Shown in pieces: positions 25,272-35,761 of a DNA stretch of 64,000 bases. The notes beneath the pieces are model-generated. The model was not told the origin of the DNA. It saw nothing but the letters and a program-made list of their open reading frames with translations, and did no database searches. Each line of letters starts with the position of its first letter. Position 1 is the stretch's first letter. The position numbers and the translations under genes were made by a program. The stretch covers positions 1 through 64,000 of the forward strand of contig NZ_BCRO01000033.1 in NCBI RefSeq assembly GCF_001552635.1. Reading direction: 5' to 3'. The DNA is from Actinomadura hibisca NBRC 15177 (lineage in GTDB: Bacteria > Actinomycetota > Actinomycetes > Streptosporangiales > Streptosporangiaceae).

Positions 25272-26597
25272 CTAGACGGCCTTCCACCGGGCCACCGCCT
25301 CTTGCCAGAGCTTGTCGCTCTTGAAGCCCTCGCCCCCGTTGGGGAGGGTGGCCAGCAGCGCCTTCTTGGCCGCGCCCCGGCCTGCGGTGGTCGGGTCCAG
25401 GTCGGACGCCTGGAGCGCCTCGACGAGCTTCCTGATCTTGTCCTCGGGGTCGGCAGGCCCAGACTGCGGCGGTCGGCCGCCCTTGGCCGGGGCGGCGGTG
25501 GCCAGGACCAGCGAGTCGCCCGTCAGCCCGCCGACCCCGGTCACCTGCTCGAAGGTCAGCGCCAGGTCCGGGGTCTGCTCCGCGTTCTTCTGCTTGGGGT
25601 TGGCGAGGGTGGCAGACGGCGGCTTGCCCGACATCACGAACTCGGAGGTGATGGCGGCCGGGACCGCCGACGACCCGCGTCCCCGCGCGGCTTCGTAGCC
25701 CGTGTGGTGGACCAGCACCACGCACGCCCCGGTGGCCTGTCGCAGCGTCTCCAGGCGATCCACGACCACGCCCATGTCCAGCGCCGAGTTCTCGTCCACC
25801 CCGACCGTGATGCGGGCCTGCGTGTCGATGACGATCAGGTCCGGCCCGATCCGGCGGCACGCCTCCACGAAGGCGTCCCACTCCGGCCCGGTGGCCTGCA
25901 GCGGCCGGGCCAGGAACTGCACGTTCTCCAGCTTCCGGCCGCTCCGGGACTCCCAGGCCCGCTTGCGCTGCCCGAACCCGTCCGCGCCCTCAGCGATCAT
26001 GTACAGGCTCCGCCCCTGCCGTACCTGGTGGCCGTGCCAGTCCTGGCCCGCGCCGACGCACGCGGCCCAGTCGAGCGCGACGAACGACTTGCCGGACCCG
26101 GACGGCCCGTTGAGCCTGGCGATCGAGTCGCGCTCCAACCACCCCGCCACCAGCCACTCAGGGGCCGGGATCGCGTCCAGGCCGTCGCCGTCCAGCAGCT
26201 CGCCGAGGATCTGGTCGGCGGTCGAGCCGGACTCCAGGGGTGGAGGGTGGCGGGCCTCCAACCGCTCCTGCAGCGATCGAGGGTTTTTGGCCCCGTACGC
26301 GAAATCGTCCATGAGCTCGGCCTGCGCGTCCGGGTGAACCTCCTCCAGCAGGTCGGCCAGTTCGTCCCTGACGGCCTCGGTCGCGCACTCTTCGAGTTCG
26401 CCCTCGGCCAGCAGGTGGCCCAGCTCTCTGGCGGCGTCCTGCGCCGCGTCGAAGTCCCGGAGCCGGTAGCAATCCGTGGCGTCGTCCCAGACCCGCAAAC
26501 CCCTCAGGTCGGCTAGCAGCCGCTCAAGCTGGCGCAGGCCGTCCGGGGTGGCGAGCTTGCCGATCGGGATCGGCTGCCCCTGGTCGTCGTAGGTCAC
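25272..26597 (-). CDS. RecA-fold ATPase, RepA/DnaB-like (AAA_25 type)
   Basis: A 441-residue protein. Residues 1 to about 150 are a helical acidic region. A RecA-fold domain follows with Walker A GPSGSGKS (about 161-168), Walker B LIVIDTQAR and a sensor-like VLVHHTG. These resemble RepA hexameric helicases of plasmids, phages and integrative elements. The GTG start overlaps the upstream stop (GTGA), so translation is coupled to the small gene before it. It probably drives replication of the excised element. The GGCCAG array lies directly downstream. Confidence 0.82.
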   Translation of the reverse strand: MTYDDQGQPIPIGKLATPDGLRQLERLLADLRGLRVWDDATDCYRLRDFDAAQDAARELGHLLAEGELEECATEAVRDELADLLEEVHPDAQAELMDDFAYGAKNPRSLQERLEARHPPPLESGSTADQILGELLDGDGLDAIPAPEWLVAGWLERDSIARLNGPSGSGKSFVALDWAACVGAGQDWHGHQVRQGRSLYMIAEGADGFGQRKRAWESRSGRKLENVQFLARPLQATGPEWDAFVEACRRIGPDLIVIDTQARITVGVDENSALDMGVVVDRLETLRQATGACVVLVHHTGYEAARGRGSSAVPAAITSEFVMSGKPPSATLANPKQKNAEQTPDLALTFEQVTGVGGLTGDSLVLATAAPAKGGRPPQSGPADPEDKIRKLVEALQASDLDPTTAGRGAAKKALLATLPNGGEGFKSDKLWQEAVARWKAV

Positions 26598-26896
26598 GGC
26601 CCGCCACCGCCGTCGCTGGCCCCGACCTCGTCCGGGAAGGTCCGGATCCAGGCCGAGCAGCCCGTGCCCGGCCACGTCCGGTAAGGCTCGAAGCCCGCCG
26701 CGTGGAGCCAGGCGCGGGCGGCACGCAAGGTGCAGACGGTCCACTCGGGGTCGGCCGGGCCCTCGGCACCGCTGGCGAGCTGGACGACCACACCGCCGCC
26801 GTCATCCTCGGCCAGGCCGATCACCGGGTACAGCAGCACGGTCGTACGGCCGGGAGCCCGGAAGGTCGCGACGGCCACGTGCTCAAGCGGCGGCAT
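26594..26896 (-). CDS. Small unknown element protein (100 aa)
   Basis: A 100-residue beta-rich protein with no recognised domain; a Trp/Cys segment (WTVCTLRAARAWLHAAGFEPYR) suggests a compact fold. It overlaps the previous small gene by 14 bases and the ATPase gene by 4, so the four genes 27285-25272 form one coupled operon. Confidence 0.6.
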   Translation of the reverse strand: MPPLEHVAVATFRAPGRTTVLLYPVIGLAEDDGGGVVVQLASGAEGPADPEWTVCTLRAARAWLHAAGFEPYRTWPGTGCSAWIRTFPDEVGASDGGGGP

Positions 26897-27047
26897 CGGA
26901 AGTCACCTCCCCGGTCTCCTCGCCGGGGGGTCGATCTGCGACGGCCTGCTGGTCCTGATTCGGCAGCGGCCCGAACAGCAGCGCCATCAGCCGTGCGGCG
27001 CGGATGTCGTCAGGCTCGAACACCCACTCGGCGGTCACGTCACGCAT
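26883..27047 (-). CDS. Small acidic protein (54 aa)
   Basis: A 54-residue protein beginning MRDVTAEWVFEPDDIRAARL; the start at 27047 overlaps the XRE repressor stop region by 8 bases. Its spacing within the operon and its acidic, Ala-rich composition support a real gene. The function is unknown. Confidence 0.5.
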   Translation of the reverse strand: MRDVTAEWVFEPDDIRAARLMALLFGPLPNQDQQAVADRPPGEETGEVTSDAAA

Positions 27048-27285
27048 CGCCGCCGCCCTCGGCCGGGACCGCGAAGAAGGCGTCGATCGAGCAGCCGAGC
27101 GCGTCGGCAAGCTGCCCCAGTCGCTTGGCCGAGGGGGTGGCGGCGGCCCGCGCGGTGCGGGGTCGTTCGTAATTGAAGACCGTGTTCGGGGTCGAGTCGA
27201 TCTTGATGGCGACCTGCATGCGGGTCAGTCCCGCACGCTCACGTTCGCGGATCAGGGCGTCCGGCGAGTACTGCTTCGCAGCCAT
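27040..27285 (-). CDS. XRE-family helix-turn-helix regulator
   Basis: An 81-residue DNA-binding protein consisting almost only of a Cro/CI-type HTH: ALIRERERAGLTRMQVAIKI and TPNTVFNYERPRTARAA, with a C-terminal LGQLADALGCSIDAFF helix. It heads the replication operon of the element and likely acts as repressor or activator. The ribosome site GGAGGTAG lies in the arm of a 19-base inverted repeat, suggesting autoregulation. Confidence 0.82.
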   Translation of the reverse strand: MAAKQYSPDALIRERERAGLTRMQVAIKIDSTPNTVFNYERPRTARAAATPSAKRLGQLADALGCSIDAFFAVPAEGGGDA

Positions 27286-27295
27286 GGCGGCTACC

Positions 27296-27314
27296 TCCAG
27301 GTGTGAAACCTGGA
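27296..27314. promoter_or_regulatory. Inverted repeat overlapping the XRE ribosome site
   Basis: TCCAGGT-gtgaa-ACCTGGA is a perfect 7-bp inverted repeat. On the minus strand its downstream arm ends in the GGAGG ribosome site of the XRE gene, so either repressor binding or an RNA hairpin could shut off the operon. Confidence 0.6.
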
Positions 27315-27628
27315 GCCGGTAGGGGCGACGGCTCTGCTGGTACGAGAGCACCTTGCGATGCTCTCTCCACCCCGTGTCACTCACCTGGATCGGTGCCGCG
27401 AATTCGCGCGGATGCCGGAGTGCCGATTGGCCCCTCACGACCCATTACACCCGATCGGAGCGCAGGCAAATACCCCTCAGGGCGGTGTGACGTAGACCAC
27501 GCGTTGGGAGGGCGTGGGAAACCCGCGAGGGGCGCGAGGGGGTTCTCAGGGCGCAGCAGCGGCCGGGCAGGTTTCCCGAGGGGCTCCGAAGGCTTCCCGG
27601 AGGGCCTCGGGGACACCTCGGACAGCAA

Positions 27629-27664
27629 GCGGCCCCGGCACCCATGGGGGGTGGCCGGGGCCGC
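27629..27664 (-). terminator. Hairpin after DUF669-like gene
   Basis: GCGGCCCCGGC pairs with GCCGGGGCCGC (11-bp stem), 12 bases beyond the stop at 27676 on the minus strand. Confidence 0.7.
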
Positions 27665-27675
27665 AGGTTCAGCCG

Positions 27676-28059
27676 CTACGCGGCCTGCTGCTCTCCGTCC
27701 CGCTGGTCGGGGCGGTAGGACTTGATCTTCGCTCGGACCTCGCCGTCGTCGTTCTCGTGCACGACCCGGACCGTCACGCACTTGCCGATCAGGTCCTCGA
27801 AGTCAGCGTCCTCGAAGCCGACCTCGAACGCGGCGCAGACCTGGACCGCCTTCCACAGCAGCCCGTCACGCAGGACCACGTAGTCACGCAGGCGCTTGGC
27901 CGACCAGGGATCGGCCAGCTCGAAGTCGAGCACCACCATCTCGTCGCCGCGCTTCGACGTCGTGTACTCCGCTCCGATCAGCTCCACCCGGTGCGTCCCC
28001 TCCGGGAGGAGTTCCGCCTCCTGCTTCAGCTTCTCGACGAGCTCAGGCTTGAACCTCAT
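27676..28059 (-). CDS. DUF669-like phage protein
   Basis: A 127-residue protein whose pattern (LPEGTHRVELIGAEYTTSKR, GDEMVVLDFELAD, then a strand-rich half with VTVRVVHENDDGEVRAKIKSY) resembles DUF669-type phage proteins, which lie in replication and recombination modules and may bind single-stranded DNA. The start overlaps the 76-residue gene by 4 bases. The assignment rests on pattern only. Confidence 0.6.
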   Translation of the reverse strand: MRFKPELVEKLKQEAELLPEGTHRVELIGAEYTTSKRGDEMVVLDFELADPWSAKRLRDYVVLRDGLLWKAVQVCAAFEVGFEDADFEDLIGKCVTVRVVHENDDGEVRAKIKSYRPDQRDGEQQAA

Positions 28060-28286
28060 GCGTCCGCCCCCTGGTCCTGGTAGTCGAATCGGTCGGGCGC
28101 GATCCGATCCAGCATCCGCTGGTAGTCGAACTCGCGCATCTGCTGGGCCACCGCCCAAACGTCAGGGTCTACCTGGCCCGGCTCGAAGACCGGAGCCTCG
28201 AACTCGGGCTTGGCCTTCGCCCGCCACTCCGCGTCGGACTCGTCCGCCAGCTTGGCGATCACGTCCGCGATGTACGGTGCTTTCAC
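28056..28286 (-). CDS. Small acidic element protein (76 aa)
   Basis: A 76-residue acidic, helical protein with Asp/Glu/Ala-rich sequence (AKLADESDAEWRAKAKPEFEAP). It forms a two-gene unit with the DUF669-like gene (4-base ATGA overlap). A GCCGAGC/GCTCGGC hairpin at 28304-28321 lies in its leader and could act as an attenuator. No family recognised. Confidence 0.55.
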   Translation of the reverse strand: MKAPYIADVIAKLADESDAEWRAKAKPEFEAPVFEPGQVDPDVWAVAQQMREFDYQRMLDRIAPDRFDYQDQGADA

Positions 28287-28353
28287 CTTGCTATCCCCCG
28301 TCCGCCGAGCCCCCGCTCGGCTGTGGGGGATATAACGCCACGTTTGGGAATAC

Positions 28354-28367
28354 GCCTTCCCGAAGGC
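28354..28367 (-). terminator. Short hairpin after XRE-TPR gene
   Basis: GCCTTC-cc-GAAGGC is a short perfect stem 22 bases past the stop at 28389 on the minus strand. It is weak and could instead be an operator. Confidence 0.4.
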
Positions 28368-28388
28368 AGGTAGATCTTTAAGTCCTGG

Positions 28389-29360
28389 TCAGCGGGTGGG
28401 CTTGGAGGGGTGGCCCGCCTGCGCGTCGGCCAGCAGCCTGCCGTACCAGGCGAGCCATTCGGCGTCCGCCACCTCGTCCGGCATCAGGGCCAAGCCCTCG
28501 GCCAGCAGTTCGGCGGCCTGCGCGTGGCGGCCGAGGAAGTGCAGCACCACGCCCCGTTGCATGGTCAGCATGGCCCGGTCGTAGAAGTACGCCGAGCCCG
28601 GTCGGCCGTCCGCGTCGTACGCTTGCTCGGCCTCGTCCATGGCAACCAGGGCCGCGCGCTCCTCGCCCCGCAGGGCCAGGCCGCGCGCCTGCTGCTGCGC
28701 GGTGATGGCGCGGGTGGCCGGAAGCTGGGCCAGCCGCCGCGCGGCCCCGGTCGAGGCGAGCATCGTCCCGGTGTCGCGCTGGAGCCACGCCAGGTGCCCG
28801 CGCATCGACAGCGCCGTTGCGCTCGCGTCCTGGTCGTCGGCCTCCAGCGCCAGCCGCAGCGACAGGTCGTACAGCCGCCCGGCGTGCCGGAACTGCCGCA
28901 GCGCCGAGTGCAGCCAGCCCGCGAACTGCGCGGACGAGGCGGCCACCAGGGTCAGCCGCTGGCGGGCTTCGCCCCTGGCCTCGAGCAACGCCTTCTCGGT
29001 GGCGCGCTGGTGCGCCTGCGCCGCCGGAAGCACAGCCGTCGCGCCCGCTACGTCCTCAAGCCTGCGGTGCGCGTCCAGCACGGCCGCAAGGGCTCTGGCG
29101 TCGGCAGGTCCGGGACGGTCGGTCCGCAACGCCCTGGCCTTCTCGGCGGCCTCTTCCAGCACCGCCAGCGGCACGCCCAGGGTGGTGGCCAGCGCGGGCA
29201 GGTCGGCCACCGGGATGCGACGGCCGGACTCCCAGCGCGACACCTCCCAGCGCGTCAGCGCCTTGCCCGTCAACACGTTCAGCCGGTCGGCAAGCTGCTG
29301 CTGCGACAGCCCGGCCGAGATGCGCAACTCCGCGATCAGCGGTCCGATCGGCTTCGTCAT
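28389..29360 (-). CDS. XRE-family regulator with TPR-like helical domain
   Basis: A 323-residue protein. The N-terminal HTH reads LRISAGLSQQQLADRLNVL and LTRWEVSRWESGRRIP. About 230 Ala/Leu-rich helical residues with TPR-like repeats follow. Regulators of this build in actinomycetes often respond to a peptide or partner protein. It is divergent from the 89-residue gene, and the 102-base gap would hold both promoters, like a lysogeny switch. Confidence 0.82.
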   Translation of the reverse strand: MTKPIGPLIAELRISAGLSQQQLADRLNVLTGKALTRWEVSRWESGRRIPVADLPALATTLGVPLAVLEEAAEKARALRTDRPGPADARALAAVLDAHRRLEDVAGATAVLPAAQAHQRATEKALLEARGEARQRLTLVAASSAQFAGWLHSALRQFRHAGRLYDLSLRLALEADDQDASATALSMRGHLAWLQRDTGTMLASTGAARRLAQLPATRAITAQQQARGLALRGEERAALVAMDEAEQAYDADGRPGSAYFYDRAMLTMQRGVVLHFLGRHAQAAELLAEGLALMPDEVADAEWLAWYGRLLADAQAGHPSKPTR

Positions 29361-29462
29361 CTGTGGGCCTCCGCTGTGGGTGTGGGCCAGGCAACTCCTG
29401 CCGGATCACGCGGCTGGTGCGCTGGGAAGTCCGGGCACACACGGTGACAGAGAGGCCACGCC

Positions 29463-29732
29463 ATGGAAACCCCGCCAGCACCCCGACGCTGGAACCCGCC
29501 GCGCCTGTTCTCGTGGGACGTCCCCGCCGCCAGCACCAGCGGCGTGACGGACGACCCCCAGCGCGCCATCCGCCACATCAAGCAGGCGCTGGCCACCGCC
29601 CCTCTCGGCAGTCGCGCCACCGTCAAGCGGGTCGCGCTGGGGTGCGCGCTCAATGGCGAGTACCACGTGATCGACCAGGTGGCGGCGGCGCGCAGGGACC
29701 GGACCTCGGGAAAGGTCGTCTGGGAGCTGTAG
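29463..29732 (+). CDS. Small unknown protein divergent from XRE-TPR regulator
   Basis: An 89-residue basic protein; Trp/Pro-rich start (ETPPAPRRWNPPRLFSWDV), then a helix IRHIKQALATAP and a beta half with GCALNGEYHVIDQV. A GAGAGG site precedes the ATG and a strong terminator follows. It is the only rightward gene in the element and may be the target or antagonist of the XRE-TPR protein. Confidence 0.6.
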   Translation: METPPAPRRWNPPRLFSWDVPAASTSGVTDDPQRAIRHIKQALATAPLGSRATVKRVALGCALNGEYHVIDQVAAARRDRTSGKVVWEL

Positions 29733-29750
29733 CGGCACACGAGCAGGCTC

Positions 29751-29788
29751 GTGGGCGCGTCCCCTCCCCTCCAGAGGGACGCGCCCAC
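29751..29788 (+). terminator. Terminator at right part of the element
   Basis: A perfect 13-bp stem (29751-29763 with 29776-29788) with a 12-base loop, 18 bases after the 89-residue gene. The element boundary probably lies beyond it. Confidence 0.8.
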
Positions 29789-29907
29789 AGCCGTGCCCGG
29801 GTGGCGTCGCATCACGGCTTCACCTCCAGGAACGGACGGCTCCGGTAGGTGAACCACGAGCCGTCCCGGTACGTCGGACTACGCGAAGACCACGAACGGT
29901 ACGGGTC

Positions 29908-29919
29908 CCACGTACGTGG
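29908..29919. promoter_or_regulatory. 12-bp palindrome before hydrolase-oxidoreductase operon
   Basis: CCACGTACGTGG is a perfect palindrome 77 bases before the hydrolase start. It is a candidate operator or promoter element near the element border. Confidence 0.4.
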
Positions 29920-29995
29920 AAAGCCAGGGTTTACCACGATGCCCGGCCCCGCCCCGGGGCCGCATCATCAATGCGGACGACGACGGAGGCGGGAC

Positions 29996-31090
29996 ATGGA
30001 ACGGACGATCGCGCGGTTCACCCTCGACGGCGTACGGGACGCCGACATCACGGTGCACCCGTTCGCGACCGAGGACGGTCTCGGGCTGGAGCTGACCCGC
30101 TTCACCCGCGGCGAGTCCGACGACGTCGTCCTGCTGGTGCACGGCCTCACCTCCGCCAGCGACGTGTTCATCATGCCCGAGCACCGCAACCTCGCCTCCC
30201 ACCTGCTCGACAACGGTTTCACCGACGTGTGGGCGCTGGACTTCCGCATGAGCGGCCGGTTCCCCTACGACACCGAGACCCACCGCTACACCCTGGACGA
30301 CATCGCGCTCCACGACTTCCCGGCCGCGATCGACGTGCTGCGCCGCCATATCGGGGGCCGGCGCCTGCACGTCATCGCGCACTGCCTGGGGTCGGTGTCG
30401 TTCACCATGAGCCTGTTCGCCGGGAAGGTCACCGGGATCACCTCGCTGACCTGCAACAGCGTCTCGCTCACCCCCCGCGTCCCGGCGTTCTCCAAGCTGA
30501 AGCTGTCCTTCGGCCCGGCGTTCCTGGAGTACGTGGTGGGGCTGCCGTTCATCGACCCGCGTTTCGGGGACGCGCCGATGTTCACCCGCGGCTGGATGTT
30601 GTCGAAGGCCGTCTCGCTGTTCCACAACGAGTGCGGCGAGACGGCCTGCCACCTCCAGAGCTTCCAGTGGGGCGCGGGGCGGCCCGCCATGTACGAGCAC
30701 GCGAACCTGCTGCCCGTCACCCACCAGCGCATGGCCGACATCTGCTGCGCGTCGGGCCTGCACTACTACCGGCACGTCCGCAAGATGGTCGAGGCCGGGA
30801 ACGCGGTGAAGTACGACCGGCGCAACTCCGCGCACGCCGCCCTGCCCGACGACTACCTGCGCGACGCGGCCGAGGTCGAGACGCCGCTGCTGCTGCTCGC
30901 GCCCGAGCGCAACAAGGTCTTCACCGACTCCAACGTGCACTTCCACAAGATCCTGGAAGAGCTGGCGCCCGGCCGCCACGAGCTGGTCCCGCTGCCCGGC
31001 TACGGCCATCTGGACCCGCTGATCGGCAAGGACGCGCACGTGGACGTCTTCCCCAAGATCGTCGACTTCCTCAAGCGGCACAGCGGCTGA
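29996..31090 (+). CDS. Alpha/beta hydrolase with cysteine nucleophile
   Basis: A 364-residue alpha/beta-hydrolase. The oxyanion motif LVHGLTSAS is near residue 47. The nucleophile elbow reads AHCLGS, so the nucleophile is Cys130 rather than Ser. The catalytic Asp is likely in ERNKVFTDSN, and the His is in GYGHLDPL. Cys nucleophiles occur in PHA synthases and dienelactone hydrolases, so acyl transfer is possible. GGAGG precedes the start. The GMC oxidoreductase gene follows after 32 bases; together they may modify a sterol, alcohol or lipid. Confidence 0.85.
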   Translation: MERTIARFTLDGVRDADITVHPFATEDGLGLELTRFTRGESDDVVLLVHGLTSASDVFIMPEHRNLASHLLDNGFTDVWALDFRMSGRFPYDTETHRYTLDDIALHDFPAAIDVLRRHIGGRRLHVIAHCLGSVSFTMSLFAGKVTGITSLTCNSVSLTPRVPAFSKLKLSFGPAFLEYVVGLPFIDPRFGDAPMFTRGWMLSKAVSLFHNECGETACHLQSFQWGAGRPAMYEHANLLPVTHQRMADICCASGLHYYRHVRKMVEAGNAVKYDRRNSAHAALPDDYLRDAAEVETPLLLLAPERNKVFTDSNVHFHKILEELAPGRHELVPLPGYGHLDPLIGKDAHVDVFPKIVDFLKRHSG

Positions 31091-31122
31091 CCGGCCCACC
31101 GACAGAAGGAACAGGAACACAG

Positions 31123-33513
<2,391 letters not shown>

Positions 33514-33529
33514 ACGGGGCCCCACGAAC

Positions 33530-33571
33530 GCGCAAGGCCAAGAGAACTGCGGGGTGCTCTTGGCCTTGCGC
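33530..33571. terminator. Strong terminator between convergent genes
   Basis: A perfect 15-bp stem (33530-33544 with 33557-33571), a 12-base loop and a following CCTTTT run. It ends the hydrolase-GMC operon and probably also the opposite gene. Confidence 0.85.
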
Positions 33572-33590
33572 CCTTTTCCGCGCCTTTCCG

Positions 33591-35624
33591 TCAGGCGAGC
33601 CGGGACCGGTAGACGGCGCGGGCGGCGTCGATGAGGTCCAGGTGGTCGGCGAGCTGCCGCTCGGTGTCCAGGCGGCCGTGCTCGCGGATCATCGTCTCCA
33701 GGCCGTCCAGGAAGTCCAGGCACCACCGCACGTCGGCCGGGCGCGCCACCGACGCGCCCGCCACGTCCAGGCGCACGGGGCTGGTGTGGGCGAACGCGCC
33801 CCCGTAGTGCAGGGCGCGCGGGTGGGCCGGGCCGGTGGCGACCGCGACGACGTAGGTCGGGTCGCCGACCGTCAGCTCGGCGGTGACCTCGCCGGGCGGT
33901 CCCTCGGCCAGCACGCCGTCGGCGGTGCGCAACTGCACGGTGAGCACCTCGGGGCCGACGCTGCGCGCGGTGACGGTGACGGTGTCGCCCGCCGCCAGAT
34001 CCAGCACGTCGCCGGGGCCGTACGCGCCGGATGGGTCGGTCACCTCCAGTTCCAGCCACGGGCCGGTGGTGGCGAAGGTGCGCCCCGCGCGGATCGCGTC
34101 GGCGAACGAGGCGGCGGTGAGCGGCCCGTCCACGCGGGCGTAGACGCGTTCCCAGCCGGGCGGGCTGGACTGGTTGCCGCGCCGCGCGAACGACAACATC
34201 GCGTCGGTGCCCGCCGTCACCGCCAGGCGGCAGCCCGCGCCCAGCAGCCGCCGGTACACCACGGCGGTCGCCTGCACCGAGGAGTGGTTCAGCACGTCGA
34301 GGCTGTCCACCAGGCCGAGCGCGGCCCCGGCGACCAGCTCGCGGGCCGAGCAGTTGCGCCCGGCGGTGAGCGCGGCGGCGGCCGGGGCGTCGTCGTCGAA
34401 CGGGACGTGGAAGGGGTGGCTGTAGCCCATGACCGCGCCGAGCGCGCGCAGCTCGCGGCAGCCCTCGGCGTTGGGCGGCCAGTCCACGGTGCCGAGGAAG
34501 CCGGTGTGGTAGCGGCCGGGCGGGGCGGCGACGCCGAAGGCGTACAGGTGGCCGAGCAGGTCGTTGCGGTACTCGACGCCGAGGCGCGCGACGTGCGAGG
34601 CGTCGGACCAGGGCAGGTCCCGTCCGGCCCAGTGCTCCAGCGCCTCGCGGTCGTAGACGCGTTCGGAGGAGACGTTCCCGGCGACCAGGTTGAGCACGTG
34701 CAGGTCCTCGCCGTGCTGCACCGCGGCGGCGTGCGCGGGGGTGCCGACCGTGTCGCCGGACCAGTTCATGTGGACGTGCATGTCGCCGCCGTACCAGCCG
34801 CGCGCGGCGGCGTCGTACAACCTTCGCGGGGTCAGCTCGACCAGGGTCTCGGTCCCGGCCTCGGGGGTGACGGCGCGTTCCTCGGTCCCGTACTCCATGC
34901 CGCGCGTGACGGTGACGGTGAGGGGTTCGGCGGGAACGTCCAGCACCAGGTCGTCGCCGTGGAAGTAGGGGCGGCGGTGGGCGTCGATGCGGTGCGGCGC
35001 GCCCTCGGGGTACCAGCCCTGGCCGTTCTCGCCGCGCACGCTCCAGCGGCAGGGGAACCCGGCGCGCAGCCGCAGCCGGGCGGCCGGGGCGGCGCGGGTG
35101 AGGGCGTCGAGCGGGACGGGGACACGGTCCACCGCGACGCGGCTCTCGGAGGTGACGGGCACCAGCAGTGCGCCGCCCGCCGACACGACGTAGACCGAGC
35201 CGTCGATGTGGACGGTGACGGGCTGGTCGCGCGAGGAGTCCAGGAGCAGGTGGGCGCGGAGCGGCGCGCCGTCCAGGACGGCCCGGGCGCCGACCTCCAG
35301 GGAGACGCCGCCGGGGGTGACGCGCAGCGCGGCGACGTTGTCGGGGACCTCGCCGTCGAGGGCGTCGCGGATGACCTCGTGCATGTCCAGCTCGCGGATC
35401 AGGTCGTCGAACCGCTCGGCGGTCGCGCCGGGCTCGCGGTCCAGGACGTGCTGGAGGCAGGTCAGGTGGAACCTGTGCTCGTCCAGCACGAACGCGCTGG
35501 TCTCGATCTGCCGGACGTAGGGGACGGGGTCCTCGCCCCAGGTCGGGCCGTGCCGGGCGAGCAGCTCGCGGTAGTCGTCGAGGGCCTGGCGGACCGAGGG
35601 CGGCAGCTCCGTCTCGTCGCACAT
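33591..35624 (-). CDS. CehA/McbA-type PHP metallohydrolase
   Basis: A 677-residue protein. Residues 1 to about 275 are beta-rich. The PHP-type metal core follows: DMHVHMN (first His pair), GYSHPFHVP and VTAGTDAM, near residues 285-505. CehA/McbA members hydrolyse carbamates or phosphoesters, but most, like this one, are uncharacterised. No signal peptide is evident. The ATG has a GGGGAGAAG site. Confidence 0.8.
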   Translation of the reverse strand: MCDETELPPSVRQALDDYRELLARHGPTWGEDPVPYVRQIETSAFVLDEHRFHLTCLQHVLDREPGATAERFDDLIRELDMHEVIRDALDGEVPDNVAALRVTPGGVSLEVGARAVLDGAPLRAHLLLDSSRDQPVTVHIDGSVYVVSAGGALLVPVTSESRVAVDRVPVPLDALTRAAPAARLRLRAGFPCRWSVRGENGQGWYPEGAPHRIDAHRRPYFHGDDLVLDVPAEPLTVTVTRGMEYGTEERAVTPEAGTETLVELTPRRLYDAAARGWYGGDMHVHMNWSGDTVGTPAHAAAVQHGEDLHVLNLVAGNVSSERVYDREALEHWAGRDLPWSDASHVARLGVEYRNDLLGHLYAFGVAAPPGRYHTGFLGTVDWPPNAEGCRELRALGAVMGYSHPFHVPFDDDAPAAAALTAGRNCSARELVAGAALGLVDSLDVLNHSSVQATAVVYRRLLGAGCRLAVTAGTDAMLSFARRGNQSSPPGWERVYARVDGPLTAASFADAIRAGRTFATTGPWLELEVTDPSGAYGPGDVLDLAAGDTVTVTARSVGPEVLTVQLRTADGVLAEGPPGEVTAELTVGDPTYVVAVATGPAHPRALHYGGAFAHTSPVRLDVAGASVARPADVRWCLDFLDGLETMIREHGRLDTERQLADHLDLIDAARAVYRSRLA

Positions 35625-35761
35625 GCGGCTTCTCCCCGTCGGGTGGTGTCCGGACCGCCGTCAGCGTGACACGGATCACCACACCGGGAAAGCGGACGAT
35701 CGCGGGCGGTGGAGGGATCACCCTCTCCGGTGGAACGAAGTTCTACCGGTTCGGTCGTTCT

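Larger units (their letters stand above)
27286..27675. promoter_or_regulatory. Promoter region of XRE-ATPase operon
   Basis: 390 bases without a gene. The XRE end carries the inverted repeat at 27296-27314. A less GC-rich patch at 27430-27480 is the best promoter candidate. The far end holds a terminator for the next leftward gene. Confidence 0.4.
19734..29995. mobile_element. Integrated element with serine integrase and lone HK97-type capsid gene
   Basis: From the integrase at 19849 to the terminator at 29788 nearly all genes are phage- or plasmid-like and mostly on the minus strand. In transcription order they are an XRE-TPR regulator, two small genes, an XRE repressor cluster with a RecA-fold ATPase, small genes, a major capsid protein, a basic Cys-motif protein and a large serine recombinase. 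I see no terminase, portal, protease, tail, lysis or transfer gene. The ends lie between 19734-19848 and 29733-29995, but no convincing att repeat could be picked out by eye. It is either a satellite-like element or a strongly reduced prophage. Confidence 0.8.

Noticed and set aside
19734..29995. attL/attR direct repeats flanking the element
   Set aside because: Only 8-base matches (for example GTGGCGTC and GGTACGGG) were found between the two ends, which chance alone would give.
19734..29995. Complete prophage
   Set aside because: No terminase, portal, tail, lysis or protease gene was found, and 10 kb is too small.
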